Under the pieces are notes generated by a model. That model saw nothing but the letters and a program-made list of their open reading frames with translations, searched no databases and was not told the DNA's origin. This document shows positions 1-8,248 of a DNA stretch of 26,425 nucleotides, piece after piece; positions within the stretch are counted from its first letter, which is position 1, and each line of letters begins with the position of its first letter. A program made the translations under genes and the position numbers. This DNA comes from a virus. The stretch lies in IMG/VR virus record IMGVR_UViG_3300009378_000052, positions 1 to 26,425 of that record; one strand, 5' to 3'.

Positions 1-9
1 GCTCGGCGG

Positions 10-237
10 TCACGGCTTGCCGCCCGGCAGGTGTCGAGCGCCCACGGACATCGCGCCCGCGCCGCCCGCCCCGGCGAAGCCGCCGAGGACGAACATGAGC
101 AGCGAGGACAGGTCGCCGACGTTGGCGCCCTCGCCCCACACCAGGTCGCGGGTGAGCAGCACCATCAACCACAGCGCGAACACGCCGAGCCCTACCAGCG
201 TTGCCGCTGCGATCGTTGCCGTTCGGGATGGTTGCAT
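10..237 (-). CDS. Holin, small two-helix membrane protein
   Basis: This 75-residue protein probably forms the inner-membrane lesion that releases the endolysin. Two hydrophobic stretches are visible, at about residues 8-28 (TIAAATLVGLGVFALWLMVLL) and 45-65 (LLMFVLGGFAGAGGAGAMSVG). They are joined by a short polar loop, and the tail is short and basic (ARHLPGGKP). Size and topology fit a class II holin. The ATG has an excellent GGAGGG site three bases upstream. Position supports the call, because it is the last gene of the leftward tail-lysis run, two genes after a transglycosylase. The 55-base gap before it holds a strong hairpin that could control its translation. No holin family signature is visible, so the call rests on size, topology and context. 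Confidence 0.72.
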   Translation of the reverse strand: MQPSRTATIAAATLVGLGVFALWLMVLLTRDLVWGEGANVGDLSSLLMFVLGGFAGAGGAGAMSVGARHLPGGKP

Positions 238-246
238 GGTCCCTCC

Positions 247-286
247 TTTGTGCGGTTCATTGTGCGGGAATCAAACCCCGCACAAA
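247..286 (-). promoter_or_regulatory. Competing hairpins upstream of the holin ribosome site
   Basis: On the transcribed strand an arm at 286-277 (TTTGTGCGGG) has two perfect 9-base partners. One is CCCGCACAA at 268-260, with an 8-base loop. The other is CCGCACAAA at 255-247, which directly abuts the GGAGGG ribosome site at 246-241. The two pairings exclude each other. The first leaves the ribosome site open; the second places a helix against it and takes up the A residues before it. There is no T-run, so it does not look like a classical terminator. Regulation is inferred from the pairing alone. Confidence 0.5.
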
Positions 287-292
287 CCCCGC

Positions 293-742
293 TCAATCGG
301 TGTCGTCGTCACCCTCGCTGTCGTCGTCCGCCGTGTCGTCGCCGTCGCCCTCGAGATACTCCAGCGCGTCGAGCAGGTCGGGCGGGATGGCCGGCTCTCG
401 GCGGGGGAAGTCTGGGCGCGTGCGGCGTGGCGGGTCGTCGTCCGGGGCCGGTGCAGCCGCCGGGGTGTCGCCGTCCGCAGGCGGCTCGGCCACCGGCTCG
501 GCTTCCTCGCCCACGCCCGCCTCGGCCTCGGCCTCGACACTCACGCCCATCAAGCGAGCGCCCGCTCGCACGCCCACGTCGGCGCCGAAGTGCACCTTGC
601 CGTCCTCGTCGGTCGTGCACTGGAAGCGCACGATCCCGGCGGCGAGCATGGCGACGGCGATCAGTCCGTACCGCTTCCAGTTGCGGCGCAGGTGGGCGAG
701 GGCGCCGGACTGCGGGACGTCGGTGGTCTGTTCGTCGGACAT
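293..742 (-). CDS. Single-helix membrane protein with acidic tail
   Basis: This 149-residue protein lies between the endolysin and holin genes. It has a short polar N-terminus, one transmembrane helix at about residues 26-41 (GLIAVAMLAAGIVRF) and a Cys just after it. The rest is a long Pro/Ala/Glu/Asp-rich tail ending in a run of Asp and Glu. The ATG follows an AGGGGGT site six bases after the endolysin stop, so the two are probably co-translated. The layout suggests a membrane-anchored lysis accessory such as an antiholin or spanin-like protein, but no family is recognised. The tail is low in complexity and probably disordered. A lipoprotein reading is weak, because the Cys lacks a proper lipobox and lies on the far side of the helix. 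Confidence 0.65.
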   Translation of the reverse strand: MSDEQTTDVPQSGALAHLRRNWKRYGLIAVAMLAAGIVRFQCTTDEDGKVHFGADVGVRAGARLMGVSVEAEAEAGVGEEAEPVAEPPADGDTPAAAPAPDDDPPRRTRPDFPRREPAIPPDLLDALEYLEGDGDDTADDDSEGDDDTD

Positions 743-751
743 GTCGACCCC

Positions 752-1249
752 CTAGAAGTAGCCGTTGCAGAGCACCATGTACTCGCTGGCCTTGGTGCCG
801 TAGCCGTCGGCGTTGTCCTGGCCCTGCAGGAGCTTCCGCAACCCGCCCGGTCCCTTGAGGTGGCACACCCCCAGCATACCCGACAGGGTGAGTTCGCCCT
901 CGGCGCCCTCGGCGTAGGCCGCGAGCGGCTGGCCGAGGTGGTCGGTTGCCCAGGTGCGCTTGAGCAGGTACCCCGCCCACGCGTTCATGTGGCGGGCGAA
1001 GGCGTTGTCCTGCTCGTCGCTGTCGGCGAGGAAGCGGTCACGCGTCCAGGCGCCCTTCCACTCGAAGCACTCGGGGCGCCACCCCTCGCTCACACGGGCC
1101 GTGTACCCGAGGTCACACAGCCGCTCCATGCCGAACTGATACGCGCCCATGAACCCGTAGGAGTTGACCACCAAGTAGTCGCCCCCGGACTCCCGCTTAC
1201 GGAGCGCTGCTGCGAAGTGCTCCCATCCGAGCTGGTCGGTCGGCTTCAT
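752..1249 (-). CDS. Endolysin, lytic-transglycosylase-like
   Basis: This 165-residue protein probably cleaves peptidoglycan during lysis. Near its N-terminus is the lysozyme/transglycosylase signature RKRESGGDY (residues 17-25). E20 is the likely catalytic acid, and it is followed by NSYGFMGAYQFG and a DLGY motif. The rest (RHMNAWAGYLLKR, then LSGMLGVCHLKGPGGLRKLL) fits an alpha-helical lysozyme-like fold. No separate wall-binding domain is visible and the length suits a single catalytic domain. The ATG overlaps the preceding stop as ATGA. A longer upstream reading lies inside the previous gene and is not needed. Membrane proteins follow directly, giving a lysis cassette. It could instead be a virion-carried tail lysozyme, because it follows the tail fibre region. 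Confidence 0.8.
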   Translation of the reverse strand: MKPTDQLGWEHFAAALRKRESGGDYLVVNSYGFMGAYQFGMERLCDLGYTARVSEGWRPECFEWKGAWTRDRFLADSDEQDNAFARHMNAWAGYLLKRTWATDHLGQPLAAYAEGAEGELTLSGMLGVCHLKGPGGLRKLLQGQDNADGYGTKASEYMVLCNGYF

Positions 1250-1659
1250 GGTAGTGCCCCCTTCGCCGCGGTCAGGAGCTTCCCCTTGCTGGAGTAGGCG
1301 CCGGGGTCGATCCCGATGCCAGCCCGCCGGACGATGTCGTCCCACTCGTTGCGCTTGTGGTCGCCCGTCTTGTCGTTGGCGATGGCGTCGCGGGCGGCGG
1401 TCTGACCCGCGGGGGCGATGTCGCGCACGCCGTGGCCGCTCACGAGGTGTTCGATCTCGAAGGCGTAGCAGCACGACGAGGGAGGCCAATCGGCCGAGTC
1501 GGCGGTCACCAGCTCGTCGGCGAGCAACTCGACGCGCGTCTCACCGTCATCGGACACGACCGCCACGCCGTCGGAGAAGGGGATACCCGGGGGCAGCACC
1601 CGCGGCTTGCCGCCCTCGGTGACGACCACGCCGTCCTTGATCGGAATGCTGATCTGCAT
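1246..1659 (-). CDS. Hypothetical protein, tail-lysis junction
   Basis: The family is not recognised. The 137-residue product begins with a beta-rich segment (MQISIPIKDGVVVTEGGKPR) that resembles short phage virion proteins. A CC pair lies near the middle (PSSCCYAFEIEHL), and a polar region with Lys/Asp-rich helices closes the protein. The ATG has a strong TAGGAGGAAGACG leader, and the gene overlaps the endolysin start by four bases as ATGA. The position between the tail fibre and the endolysin would suit a small virion or lysis accessory, but nothing in the sequence decides between them. Confidence 0.7.
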   Translation of the reverse strand: MQISIPIKDGVVVTEGGKPRVLPPGIPFSDGVAVVSDDGETRVELLADELVTADSADWPPSSCCYAFEIEHLVSGHGVRDIAPAGQTAARDAIANDKTGDHKRNEWDDIVRRAGIGIDPGAYSSKGKLLTAAKGALP

Positions 1660-1669
1660 CGTCTTCCTC

Positions 1670-2959
1670 CTAGCTCACGGGGATCGGCAAGGGGAACCGG
1701 AACGAGCCCGGCTGCGTGCCGTCGCTGTTCGGCTTGCCAAATAGGTTGAAGTAGCGCTTTGCCCCGCCCTCGACGACGAGGGAAGCCGCAGCGTTGTAGG
1801 CCGCGCTCGACGCGCCCGTCCCGGCGTCGGTCACGCAAGAGAACGTCCACGTCGCCGCGTCACCGTCCAGCAAGTTGACGGCGTCGGCCACGTACTTTCG
1901 CAGCCGCGCCTGGTCGATGGTCGGAGCGTCCCCGCTGCCGCCGGTGAGGTCGAGGTCGGTGATGATGGGAACCTCGGTGTTGCCGGTGTCGAACCGCTGC
2001 GCCGGCCACTTCGGCAGCGCTGCGTCCCACCCGATCGAGTGCATGTCGTCGTCGAGGTAGTACACGTCACCCACGCTGCCGTCGGTGGCGTTCGTCGTGT
2101 GGGTGACGATCCCGACCTTGAACGACTGCGCCGAGGCGAAGTGCGAGGCGACCGTCTTGGTCCGCGTCCACGCCGTCGGCAGCGTGCCGACCACGCCGTG
2201 CGCGTACTCGCAGAGCACCCGGCCGTCGATGTCGATCACGAGGCGGAACCAGATCCCGCCGTTACGCTGCCCGGCCGTGGCGTTCGTCCACGTCGAGGCG
2301 CCGCCCGTGTTCGTGCGGATCTTGTCCGCCCCGTTCCACGCGGGGCCGACGTACGCGTACACGTTGTCATCGCCCGTTTCGACCGCCATGAGCGCCGTGG
2401 TCGCGTAGTTGAAATCGCCGTCGCCGGAGATGAACGCGACCCACTGCTGGGTCGAGTACGTGCGCGTGTACGTGCGGTAGCGGAACGGCGCGGTGTGCGT
2501 GCCGCCGCTGGTCCAATCCGTACCCGTGCCGTCGTGGTCGATGTTGAACGCGTCGGCCGTGGTGGTGTTCTCGTCGGCGCTGTCGAGCGCGCCGGAGTTG
2601 ACCCACGTCCAACCGTTCGTATCGGTGATGCTGTCAGCGACGGCCTCGGGGAACGTGGTACGCGGGAGCAAGCGCAGATACTGCGACCCATTGACCGAGA
2701 CAACCTCGTGCTTGTCGGCCACCGCTGCGGCGTCGGAGCCGGTCGCGTTCGCGCACAGGGCCGATGTGACGCTGCTCGCCGCCGCCTCGCTGGTGATCGT
2801 GGCGCCGTCGCGCTTGAGCAACTGCCCATCGGTCACGGCGCCGACCGTCAGTGTGGTAGGCCCGCCCGTCTCGCGCAGCCCTTCGGCAACGTCGACCATG
2901 TTGTCTTGGTCGGCGTCGTAGACGTCGCGTTCCATCTTCTGTGCGTGTGACCAGGTCAT
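1670..2959 (-). CDS. Tail fibre or receptor-binding-like virion protein
   Basis: This 429-residue protein probably forms an exposed tail appendage. The N-terminus (QKMERDVYDADQDNMVDVAE, then LTVGAVTDGQLLKRDG) follows a pattern common in phage fibres: a D..DG.VD.A-like start followed by a linker around GAV-DG. The central part, about residues 105-310, is rich in Thr, Asp, Trp and Tyr (TDTNGWTWVNSG, FRLVIDIDGRVLCEY) and looks like a lectin or concanavalin-type beta-sandwich. The C-terminus is another beta-rich segment ending in FRFPLPIPVS. Longer upstream readings run inside the hub gene, so the ATG after AGGAGAGATAC is chosen. It follows the hub, where fibre genes often lie. Specificity cannot be read from sequence. 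Confidence 0.68.
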   Translation of the reverse strand: MTWSHAQKMERDVYDADQDNMVDVAEGLRETGGPTTLTVGAVTDGQLLKRDGATITSEAAASSVTSALCANATGSDAAAVADKHEVVSVNGSQYLRLLPRTTFPEAVADSITDTNGWTWVNSGALDSADENTTTADAFNIDHDGTGTDWTSGGTHTAPFRYRTYTRTYSTQQWVAFISGDGDFNYATTALMAVETGDDNVYAYVGPAWNGADKIRTNTGGASTWTNATAGQRNGGIWFRLVIDIDGRVLCEYAHGVVGTLPTAWTRTKTVASHFASAQSFKVGIVTHTTNATDGSVGDVYYLDDDMHSIGWDAALPKWPAQRFDTGNTEVPIITDLDLTGGSGDAPTIDQARLRKYVADAVNLLDGDAATWTFSCVTDAGTGASSAAYNAAASLVVEGGAKRYFNLFGKPNSDGTQPGSFRFPLPIPVS

Positions 2960-2973
2960 GTATCTCTCCTCAC

Positions 2974-5097
2974 CTAGAAGGTGATATGCCAGCTCCGAAC
3001 GGTCACGATCATGGGCTGCCGGATGCCGTCCTGCGACGCCGGGCGCGACTTGCGTATGCCCCGCACCTGCCCCTTGGTGGTCGTGATCCCGGTGATGTTG
3101 TAGTCGACCGTCTCGCCCTGCTGCAGGAACGCGCAGGACTCGCACAGGTCGGACTCCATCCACACCTGCGGCTGCGATCGGTGGTCGAATTGCTCCTGCT
3201 GCGAGTCGTCCCAGTGCTCGAGGAAGTCGAGCGCGTGCGCGCTGTTGTCGTGGATCGGGTACGTGTTCGACAGCCACATGCGGAACCACTGCCGAGTGAG
3301 CCGCTTGGACACGACCGACCCGCGCGCCGTCTGCTCCGGGTAGTCGTCGATCGTCAGCGTGTACGGGATCTTGGTCGGCTGCAGGTCGTCGGCGTCGTGC
3401 GCCTCGGTCAGCAGGTCTTGCCCGAAGTCGACGATCAACTGGTTGCAGTAGATGCCCTGGGGGTCGCGCACCCGCACCGGCCACGCGCCGCCCGCGAGGT
3501 GGTCGGCCTCGACGGTGAGGTCGGCCGTTCCTGCGACCGCGCGGCGGGTCGGGTAGAACAGTCCCTCGCGCACGAACAAGTCGGCGTTGACGAGGTCGCA
3601 TAGCTCCTGGAAGACGTCCACCACGAACGGCGCCTCGGTCGCGCCGAACGCGGGCACCACGCCCTCGATGACCTCGGCCCATGACTCGCTGTATTCGTCC
3701 TGCCAATCGCCTGTGTTCCACCCCGTGATGCGGTCGGTGTAGACGTAGTCGGCGAGGGTCAGGTTGAGTCCCCAGTTGGCGTTGACGATGATCGCCTGCA
3801 TGATGCCGCCGGGGTAGCGGTGCGGGTTTCCCCCTGGCGTGCCGTCGTCGGTCAGGCCCTGGAGCAGCACCCACTGCCGGCACTTGCCCGCCTCCCACTG
3901 CAGCGTCGGCGAGAAGGTGTGGTAGAAGGGGATGGCCTGGAAATACGTGCCCGACGGCACAGGGTGCGGGTCGAGGTGGTAGTCGTTGCTTGCGCCGATG
4001 GCCGCGCCTGCGACGAGCTTGGTCCCGGCAACCCCGGTCGCGCCGTTGTCCCAGTCGTTGTACGTGCTGATCGATCCGTTGTCCTGGATCGAGGTGCCGT
4101 CGTTGAGTAGTGACCACGTCTGCACGACCGACAGCGACGGCCCCGCGCCGACGTACCACTCAATCGCCGACCCGCCGCCGGGGGCGGTTGCGTCGTTGTA
4201 GTTGGACCGGCTGCGGCCGAGGCCATAGGCGGTGACGTCGTGGCAGCCCTTGTCCTGCGACCCGCGGGAGAACACGAACGGGAGTACCAGATTCTCGATC
4301 GGCGACGACTGGGCCACCGTGTTCGCGCCGGGGAGCATGCCATAGACCCAGTCGGCGTCGGCGTGCGCCGTGGCGGTCGTGCCGTTGTAGCCGCGCTTGA
4401 CCGTGAGGTCGTTCCCGACGATGTTCTCGATGCGCACCAACTCGTCGGAGTCGTGCACGAGGCAGACCATGCCGACCTCGAACCCTTGAACGCCGGACAT
4501 CGAGAACGTCGTGGTGCTGTCGTTGACCGCGCCGTCGAGGTCGGCGCCGCTGGAGTTGTTGACCACCGGCTGTACGAACGTGCACCCGTTCTTGCCCGCG
4601 GGGCTGACCGTCGGATTTGGGCAGCGCACCTGGTGCAACAGCCCCTCGCACTCCAACTGCACGAACGAGTTGGGCTGCAGACGGCGGGCGAAGTACGACA
4701 CCTCGCCGATCAGCTCGTCGCGCGCCCCGTCGCCGTCGTCCTGCGTCATGTCGACCAGGGTGATGGTGACCGCCCCCTTGTCCCAGACGTGGTCGTCGGT
4801 GAGGGAGTCCCAGATCGTGTCGGCGTTGTCGCCCGCGTTCGACCCGATCCACACCTGCAACGAGGCGTTGTTGTGCGGCCACGCGCCGCCGCCGATGGGC
4901 GGGTCGGGGTGGTCGATTTCCCAGCCGTCGACGCGCCCCTCCCAGTCGCGGATCGTGCCGTCTACCTTGTTCGTGGTGACCTCGCCCTCGCTCCACCGTA
5001 GGGTCGTGGTGGTTTCGGTGTCGACGTCGTACACGTCCACGGTCACGAACAGTTGGATCGTGGTGGCGGTGTCGTCCTTGATGTCGGAGAACGCCAC
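2974..5097 (-). CDS. Tail hub / tip protein
   Basis: This large protein of about 707 residues is the third gene in the run tape measure, distal tail, hub, so it is probably the tail-tip hub (Tal/gp27-like role). The sequence is beta-rich. An inserted module at about residues 180-245 has the pattern SMSGVQGFEVGMVCLVHDSD, then LTVKRGYNGTTATAHADADW, a small beta-domain common in virion proteins. Cysteines occur at QLECEGLLHQVRC and DLCESCAF. Only one good start fits: GTG at 5097, three bases after the preceding TAG, with GGGAG upstream. Readings beginning further up lie in the neighbouring gene. No protease or lysozyme motif is visible. The call rests mainly on order and size. Confidence 0.68.
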   Translation of the reverse strand: MAFSDIKDDTATTIQLFVTVDVYDVDTETTTTLRWSEGEVTTNKVDGTIRDWEGRVDGWEIDHPDPPIGGGAWPHNNASLQVWIGSNAGDNADTIWDSLTDDHVWDKGAVTITLVDMTQDDGDGARDELIGEVSYFARRLQPNSFVQLECEGLLHQVRCPNPTVSPAGKNGCTFVQPVVNNSSGADLDGAVNDSTTTFSMSGVQGFEVGMVCLVHDSDELVRIENIVGNDLTVKRGYNGTTATAHADADWVYGMLPGANTVAQSSPIENLVLPFVFSRGSQDKGCHDVTAYGLGRSRSNYNDATAPGGGSAIEWYVGAGPSLSVVQTWSLLNDGTSIQDNGSISTYNDWDNGATGVAGTKLVAGAAIGASNDYHLDPHPVPSGTYFQAIPFYHTFSPTLQWEAGKCRQWVLLQGLTDDGTPGGNPHRYPGGIMQAIIVNANWGLNLTLADYVYTDRITGWNTGDWQDEYSESWAEVIEGVVPAFGATEAPFVVDVFQELCDLVNADLFVREGLFYPTRRAVAGTADLTVEADHLAGGAWPVRVRDPQGIYCNQLIVDFGQDLLTEAHDADDLQPTKIPYTLTIDDYPEQTARGSVVSKRLTRQWFRMWLSNTYPIHDNSAHALDFLEHWDDSQQEQFDHRSQPQVWMESDLCESCAFLQQGETVDYNITGITTTKGQVRGIRKSRPASQDGIRQPMIVTVRSWHITF

Positions 5098-5099
5098 GG

Positions 5100-6344
5100 C
5101 TACAGGCTCCCGACCGGGGGCATGGGCACGGCGCGCAGGCCGATGGAGAACGTGCGGTAGTCCTCGACGCCGTCGATGACCGCGCCGTCCCACCTGGAGA
5201 TCACAGCGAACACGCCATCGGGCGCGTAGCCGCCACCGAGGGGGTCATCCATGTCCGGCACCCATAGCGCGGGTAGTGCGCCCTTGCGGTCGTACAGGCC
5301 CTCGAGCGCGCGGTACGTGGCGGCGTCCCAGTCCTCGAACGGCAACAGCACCTCGACGTGTCCGCGGGTGTCGGCGATGTTGAGCCCGCCGCCTGCGGCC
5401 GGGAACGACGCGACGCTGCCGGTCACCGGGATACGCCGCCATGGGGTGAGGAAGTTGACCTCTGGGGTGTAGTCGCGGCCGTCGAAGTTGGCATCGTCCC
5501 ACGCTTCGATCACGCCGAAACGGGCGTTGTCCATGCTGGCCTGCGCCTCGTTGCGGGTCCACTGGAGACACCAGTACCGCAGCGCGCCAGAGTAGATGGT
5601 GCCCGACGGCGGCGAGGTGTCGAAGATGACTAGATCGTTCAACTCGCTGCGCGTGGCCAGTACCTGCCCGCTCGTGTACTCCGCCGCTTCCCAGTCGTCG
5701 GGGTTGCTACCGAGGTCGGTGGTGTGGCCGTACAGGTACAGCCGGTCGGTCGTGCCCGCTGCTGCGGTCAGGTTCGTCGCGTAGACCATGAACGCCTCGG
5801 GGGTCGACCCCGTCGCGCCGATGTCCCACGCGGCCCACTGCCGGTCCTGCACGAACGTCGCGTTGTCGCTGACGTGGCTTGTTCCCGCCGAGGTGTCGGC
5901 CGTGCCGTCCCAGCCCATGACCAGGGCGAGGCCCATGGTGCGGGCGCTGTACGTCCAGTAGATGATCGTGTTGGCTGTGCTGGCGAAGGCGAACTTGCGG
6001 GTGCTGTTGTCGTACGTGACCACGACCACCGGATCGACGTACCCGGGGTTGGCTGCGAACTCCGCAGCGATCGCCGTGGTGAGGTACGTTCCCAGGCTCG
6101 CGCCGGTGTACCCGTCGTCGGTGAGCGTGAACCCGACGGAGTCCCCTGTGTCGGAGTTGGCGATCCGGATGTAGTCGCTTGCGTCGTCCCGCAGGATGAA
6201 CCCGGCGCCGAGCTCGAACAGGCGCCCCGGCCGGTGGTCCTGCGCGTTCGACCACGGCGCGGTCGCAACGGTCGTGCAAGTGTGTAGCAGCGTCGAGGGC
6301 AAGACGCCGTCCTCGTGCAGGTACACGCGCAGCGGAACGGTCAT
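5100..6344 (-). CDS. Distal tail / tail-tip structural protein
   Basis: This 414-residue protein directly follows the tape measure gene and overlaps it by four bases (ATGA). It probably caps the tail tube and links it to the hub. The N-terminal part (MTVPLRVYLHEDGVLPSTLL) is followed by a beta-rich body with repeated aromatic and Asp/Thr-rich strands. The C-terminal part (PWRRIPVTGSVASFPAAGGG, later HVEVLLPFEDWDAATYRALEGLYDR) resembles the final beta-domain of distal tail proteins, with a strand-helix-strand layout. No enzymatic motif is seen. The role follows from gene order; detectable similarity to a named family is only weak by eye. Confidence 0.66.
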   Translation of the reverse strand: MTVPLRVYLHEDGVLPSTLLHTCTTVATAPWSNAQDHRPGRLFELGAGFILRDDASDYIRIANSDTGDSVGFTLTDDGYTGASLGTYLTTAIAAEFAANPGYVDPVVVVTYDNSTRKFAFASTANTIIYWTYSARTMGLALVMGWDGTADTSAGTSHVSDNATFVQDRQWAAWDIGATGSTPEAFMVYATNLTAAAGTTDRLYLYGHTTDLGSNPDDWEAAEYTSGQVLATRSELNDLVIFDTSPPSGTIYSGALRYWCLQWTRNEAQASMDNARFGVIEAWDDANFDGRDYTPEVNFLTPWRRIPVTGSVASFPAAGGGLNIADTRGHVEVLLPFEDWDAATYRALEGLYDRKGALPALWVPDMDDPLGGGYAPDGVFAVISRWDGAVIDGVEDYRTFSIGLRAVPMPPVGSL

Positions 6345-8248
6345 CGGCCAGCCTCCAGCGCACCGCCGGACAGTCCGCCGCGGCCCGCTCGTGTCATGTC
6401 GACGATCCGATCCATCGTGAGGCGCCCGACGGTGCGGCCGTCCATGTTGACGGTCCCATCGACCTGCACCCGCGCCAGCCCGCCGCCCGCGGCGTACCCG
6501 TCGAACGGCTGGCCACCGTGGTTGCCGGCGATCATGTCCTCGACCATGCGGACGATGCGGGTAATCGACCCGGTGCCCTCGGGGTCCATCACAACCTCAT
6601 CGTTGCGGCGCATGACCAGCGAGTGACCGCCGCCGCCGGGCACCACGCCCGCGCCGCTGTCGGCGAGGGTGAGCGTCGGCATGAGGCCTTTGTCGCCGAG
6701 CGCGCCGGACAGGATGCCGAGGATGCCGCTGCCCGCCCCGGCCACGACGCCCGCCGCCGGCCCGCCGACCTGACCGATCACGCCGAGGATCGTCTGCGCG
6801 AGGCCGAGCACGACCTGCCCGGCGGACTGTTCGCCGCGGGTGAGGCTGGCCACGAAACCGATCACGCCCTGCACGGATGAGCCCACGTCGTTCCACGCGA
6901 CTTCGAGTTCCTGCGCGCCCTCGATGGCCGCGTCCTGCGCCTCGATGATCCCAGCGTAGGCCAGCGGCACGACGATCTCGCCTGACCCGCCCGCGCCGGC
7001 TGTCCCCTCTGCAACCTCGGCCGGGGTCGGCGCGCCCGCTGCTGCGGCTCCCGCACCAACCGGCACCCCACCTGCGCGAAGGTCGGCAAGCCGGGCCTTG
7101 AACGCCTCGACGTTGTCGCCGATCTCCTGCAACTCTGCGACTGTCTCGGCAAGGATGCCGAGCATGCGTTCCGCCGGTGCTCCCAGCGCGTCCGACGCGC
7201 GGCCGAACACGCCCGCGAGGTAGTCGATCCCGATGGCGTCGAACATGCCCGCGATCTTGTCGGTGACCCCCTGCAGGGTCAGGAGGACGGCCGTCGCCAC
7301 CCCTTCGATCGTGACCTCGACGATCTGCGGGAGGTGCATGATCGCCTGGATGAACCCGTAGATCACGACCGCCAACTCGTCGATCACGGGGATCACGCTG
7401 GACAGCATCGCGCGCCAGCCGCCCGACGTGCCGATCGACTCGGCCATGCTCTCGTTGAACGCGGTGAGGACCGGGGTGAATGAGATCGACAGGGTGTTGC
7501 GTAGGCCCATGGTGGCCACGTCCATCCGGTCGATCGAGTCGTTAAACTCCTCAGACACGTACAGCAGCTCATCGCTCATGTACGCGCCGTAGCGTTCCAA
7601 CTCGTTGTGTGCCTCGGCGATGGCGTCGCGGCCGTCGCGCAGGAGCGAGGCCATGTACCCGGTTCGGTCGCCGAGAAGTTGCGACGTGATCGCGGCCTGC
7701 TGCTGGGAGGGAATCAACTCCTGCTCGAAGGCGTCGGCCATCTCCAGCAGGACATCGGTTCCGTCTTTCAACTCGCCCTGCGAGTCGTGCGCCTGGATTC
7801 CCAGCCGGCCGAGCAGGTCAATCGCCGTTGACAGCCCGCGGTCAGCGTCGACGAGGGTCTTGTTCATGCGGAGAATCGACTTGTCGAGCGTTCGATTCTC
7901 GATGCCGGCGTACGTCGCGGCGAGCCGCCACGACTGCAGTTGTTCGGTGGTCGTGCCGAGGGCGCGGGACGTCTTGGCGAGGTCGTCGGCGAACTCGGCC
8001 TGTTCGCGCACGATCTCGGTGAGCTTGCCGATCGTCGCGTCGTAGGCGGTGTTGACCGCCTGTATGATCTTCTGCCCGACCTCGAGGGCCTGGTTGATGC
8101 CGAGCGACACCTGGACGAACTTCTCACCCCTGATACGGGTGCCGTCCATCCGGTCGCCGAGCTTGCCGAACTCGCCACCGACGCCCTTGATGCCCCTCTC
8201 GGCGCCGGAGCCGTCCGCTGTGAGCTTCCAATGGGTTCCGCCGGCCAT
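6341..8248 (-). CDS. Tape measure protein
   Basis: This 635-residue protein sets tail length and occupies the tube before DNA ejection. A charged helical N-terminal half (GIKGVGGEFGKLGDRMDGTR, later TEIVREQAEFADDLAKTSRA) is followed by a hydrophobic Ala/Gly/Ile-rich section with membrane-like stretches (VVIYGFIQAIM, VATAVLLTLQGV). The C-terminal part is Gly-rich. This is the usual tape-measure profile. The ATG is chosen because it forms TGATG with the stop of the frameshifted chaperone. At the usual rule of about 0.15 nm per residue the tail would be near 95 nm (inference). No lysozyme or peptidase motif is seen. Confidence 0.86.
   Translation of the reverse strand: MAGGTHWKLTADGSGAERGIKGVGGEFGKLGDRMDGTRIRGEKFVQVSLGINQALEVGQKIIQAVNTAYDATIGKLTEIVREQAEFADDLAKTSRALGTTTEQLQSWRLAATYAGIENRTLDKSILRMNKTLVDADRGLSTAIDLLGRLGIQAHDSQGELKDGTDVLLEMADAFEQELIPSQQQAAITSQLLGDRTGYMASLLRDGRDAIAEAHNELERYGAYMSDELLYVSEEFNDSIDRMDVATMGLRNTLSISFTPVLTAFNESMAESIGTSGGWRAMLSSVIPVIDELAVVIYGFIQAIMHLPQIVEVTIEGVATAVLLTLQGVTDKIAGMFDAIGIDYLAGVFGRASDALGAPAERMLGILAETVAELQEIGDNVEAFKARLADLRAGGVPVGAGAAAAGAPTPAEVAEGTAGAGGSGEIVVPLAYAGIIEAQDAAIEGAQELEVAWNDVGSSVQGVIGFVASLTRGEQSAGQVVLGLAQTILGVIGQVGGPAAGVVAGAGSGILGILSGALGDKGLMPTLTLADSGAGVVPGGGGHSLVMRRNDEVVMDPEGTGSITRIVRMVEDMIAGNHGGQPFDGYAAGGGLARVQVDGTVNMDGRTVGRLTMDRIVDMTRAGRGGLSGGALEAGR

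Noticed and set aside
293-742. Spanin or lipoprotein call for the membrane protein between lysis genes
   Set aside because: The Cys follows the helix rather than forming a lipobox, and the acidic Pro-rich tail gives no spanin pattern.
17-1297. Plus-strand open frame of 426 codons over the lysis genes
   Set aside because: It is antisense to holin, membrane protein and endolysin genes, with no ribosome site or domain.
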